From Gemmatimonadaceae bacterium (GTDB lineage: Bacteria > Gemmatimonadota > Gemmatimonadetes > Gemmatimonadales > Gemmatimonadaceae), in the NCBI GenBank assembly GCA_013820975.1, contig JACDHQ010000127.1, positions 1 through 6,459 on the forward strand: 6,459 bases of DNA, written 5' to 3'. The position numbers and the translations under genes were made by a program. Position 1 is the stretch's first letter. Each line of letters starts with the position of its first letter. This document shows, piece by piece, positions 5,860 to 6,459 of the stretch. The notes under the pieces were generated by a model. The model saw only the letters and a program-made list of their open reading frames with translations. It searched no databases and was not told where the DNA came from.

Positions 5860-6459
5860 CTATATCCCCAAGCCCAGCTGATCATCCACCACCGCCCGCC
5901 GCGACGCGCGCGGCTCCTCGTTGCTCGAATAGCCGTATCGCACGCCATGCTTCGCACACAGCCCCTCGAGGAAGCTCCGCAATCCCGCGCGGTACTTCTC
6001 GCTCACCATGTAGCCGCCCGCATAGGCATTGCGGTAGCGTGAGGCGAGCTCCGGAAACTCCGCCTCGATGAAGGGCAGGTACTTCCGGCGCGCGCTGGCG
6101 CGGAGGTGGAGGGCGTTCGCGGCAATGTGCGTTGCACCGGTGTCGGCCATGCGCTTCACGAGCAGGTCGAGCCCTTCCGGCAGGTCGGTGATTCCCGGCA
6201 GCACGGGCATGATGAAGAACCCGGCGTCGATCCCCGCCTTGCGGAGGCGTTTCACGGCGCGCAGGCGAGCCTCCGGTGTCGGGGCGCGCGGCTCGAGGCG
6301 GCGCGCCAGCTCACGGTCTGCCGTGATCAGCGACATGTGCACGACGACCTCCGCGCACTCGGCGATCCGCTCGAGCACGTCGATGTCGCGCGTCACCAGC
6401 GGACTCTTGGTCGTGATCGAGACGGGAATGTCGGTGTAGCCGGCGAGCACCTCCAGGAC
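5860..6459 (-). CDS. SPL/Rv2578c-family radical SAM protein (C-terminal part)
   Basis: The frame is open from the right edge to TAG at 5862–5860, giving 199 residues; the start and the CxxxCxxC iron-sulfur motif lie outside the window. The visible part is the second half of the radical SAM barrel of proteins related to spore photoproduct lyase (SplB) and Rv2578c: IPVSITTKSPLVTRD (residues 11–25), a strand VVVHMSLIT (38–46), RRLEPRAPTPEARL (53–66), then GIDAGFFIMPVLPGITD (76–92) and THIAANALHLR (110–120). The EPRAP-P--RL and P-LPG-TD motifs are the best family markers. Members are often annotated as DNA repair photolyases, but most have no proven substrate, so I would not claim photoproduct lyase activity. 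The tail after residue 180 is charged and low in motifs. The gene is convergent with dnaE2, with 234 bases between their stops. An apparent GTG at 6450 is internal. Confidence 0.88.
   Translation of the reverse strand, partial: VLEVLAGYTDIPVSITTKSPLVTRDIDVLERIAECAEVVVHMSLITADRELARRLEPRAPTPEARLRAVKRLRKAGIDAGFFIMPVLPGITDLPEGLDLLVKRMADTGATHIAANALHLRASARRKYLPFIEAEFPELASRYRNAYAGGYMVSEKYRAGLRSFLEGLCAKHGVRYGYSSNEEPRASRRAVVDDQLGLGI

Noticed and set aside
5860..6459. Spore photoproduct lyase proper
   Set aside because: The visible motifs fit the wider SPL/Rv2578c radical SAM group; the catalytic N-terminal part is outside the window and nothing else indicates sporulation.

Overview
The window reads as chromosomal DNA of a high-GC, environmental-type bacterium. 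It holds two convergent SOS/mutagenesis-related features of an imuB–dnaE2 locus, a small bicarbonate-transport operon lying inside that locus, and the 3' part of a radical SAM gene. The host-like parts (imuB, dnaE2 and the radical SAM gene) use G/C in nearly every third codon position. I lean towards Gemmatimonadota or a similar phylum, from the GC content and the short tandem repeat arrays ((A/G)GCTATC heptamers and GACGCGGAT-type 9-mers) between genes. No rRNA or other taxonomic marker is present, so this is only a lean.

Layout. Positions 1–557 (+) hold the C-terminal part of ImuB, the catalytically inactive Y-family polymerase homologue that works with ImuA and DnaE2 in translesion synthesis. 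A short spacer with a heptamer repeat follows (558–691). Positions 692–1965 (-) are a two-gene operon: an SbtA-family sodium-dependent bicarbonate permease, then a PII-like SbtB-type regulator joined to it by an ATGA overlap. This operon is less GC-rich than its neighbours (hand counts of single 60-base rows gave 58% at 721–780 and 55% at 1261–1320, against 73% at 3481–3540). A 9-bp perfect inverted repeat sits just upstream of sbtA. Positions about 2040–2349 look like an internally deleted insertion sequence, with terminal TGGGACAC / GTGTCCCCA matches and a fragment of an IS3-type OrfA transposase. Positions 2341–5625 (+) encode a full-length error-prone polymerase DnaE2. The gap 5626–5859 contains an inverted pair of 9-mer tandem arrays. 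Positions 5860–6459 (-) are the C-terminal 199 residues of an SPL/Rv2578c-type radical SAM protein, running off the window edge.

How the parts relate. imuB and dnaE2 are normally neighbours in one mutagenesis cassette. Here they are about 1.8 kb apart, separated by an oppositely oriented, compositionally different sbtAB operon and a transposon scar. The scar abuts dnaE2 so closely that the apparent GTG start codon lies inside the putative IS end, and an in-frame opening continues 72 codons upstream through the transposase fragment. dnaE2 also has an unusual PHP domain: canonical metal-ligand positions are replaced, and a Cys/His cluster (C-x5-H-x7-C-x2-C) appears near residues 64–81. The most notable points are therefore the split mutagenesis cassette, the sbtA–sbtB pair outside its classical cyanobacterial setting, and the remodelled 5' end and PHP domain of dnaE2.
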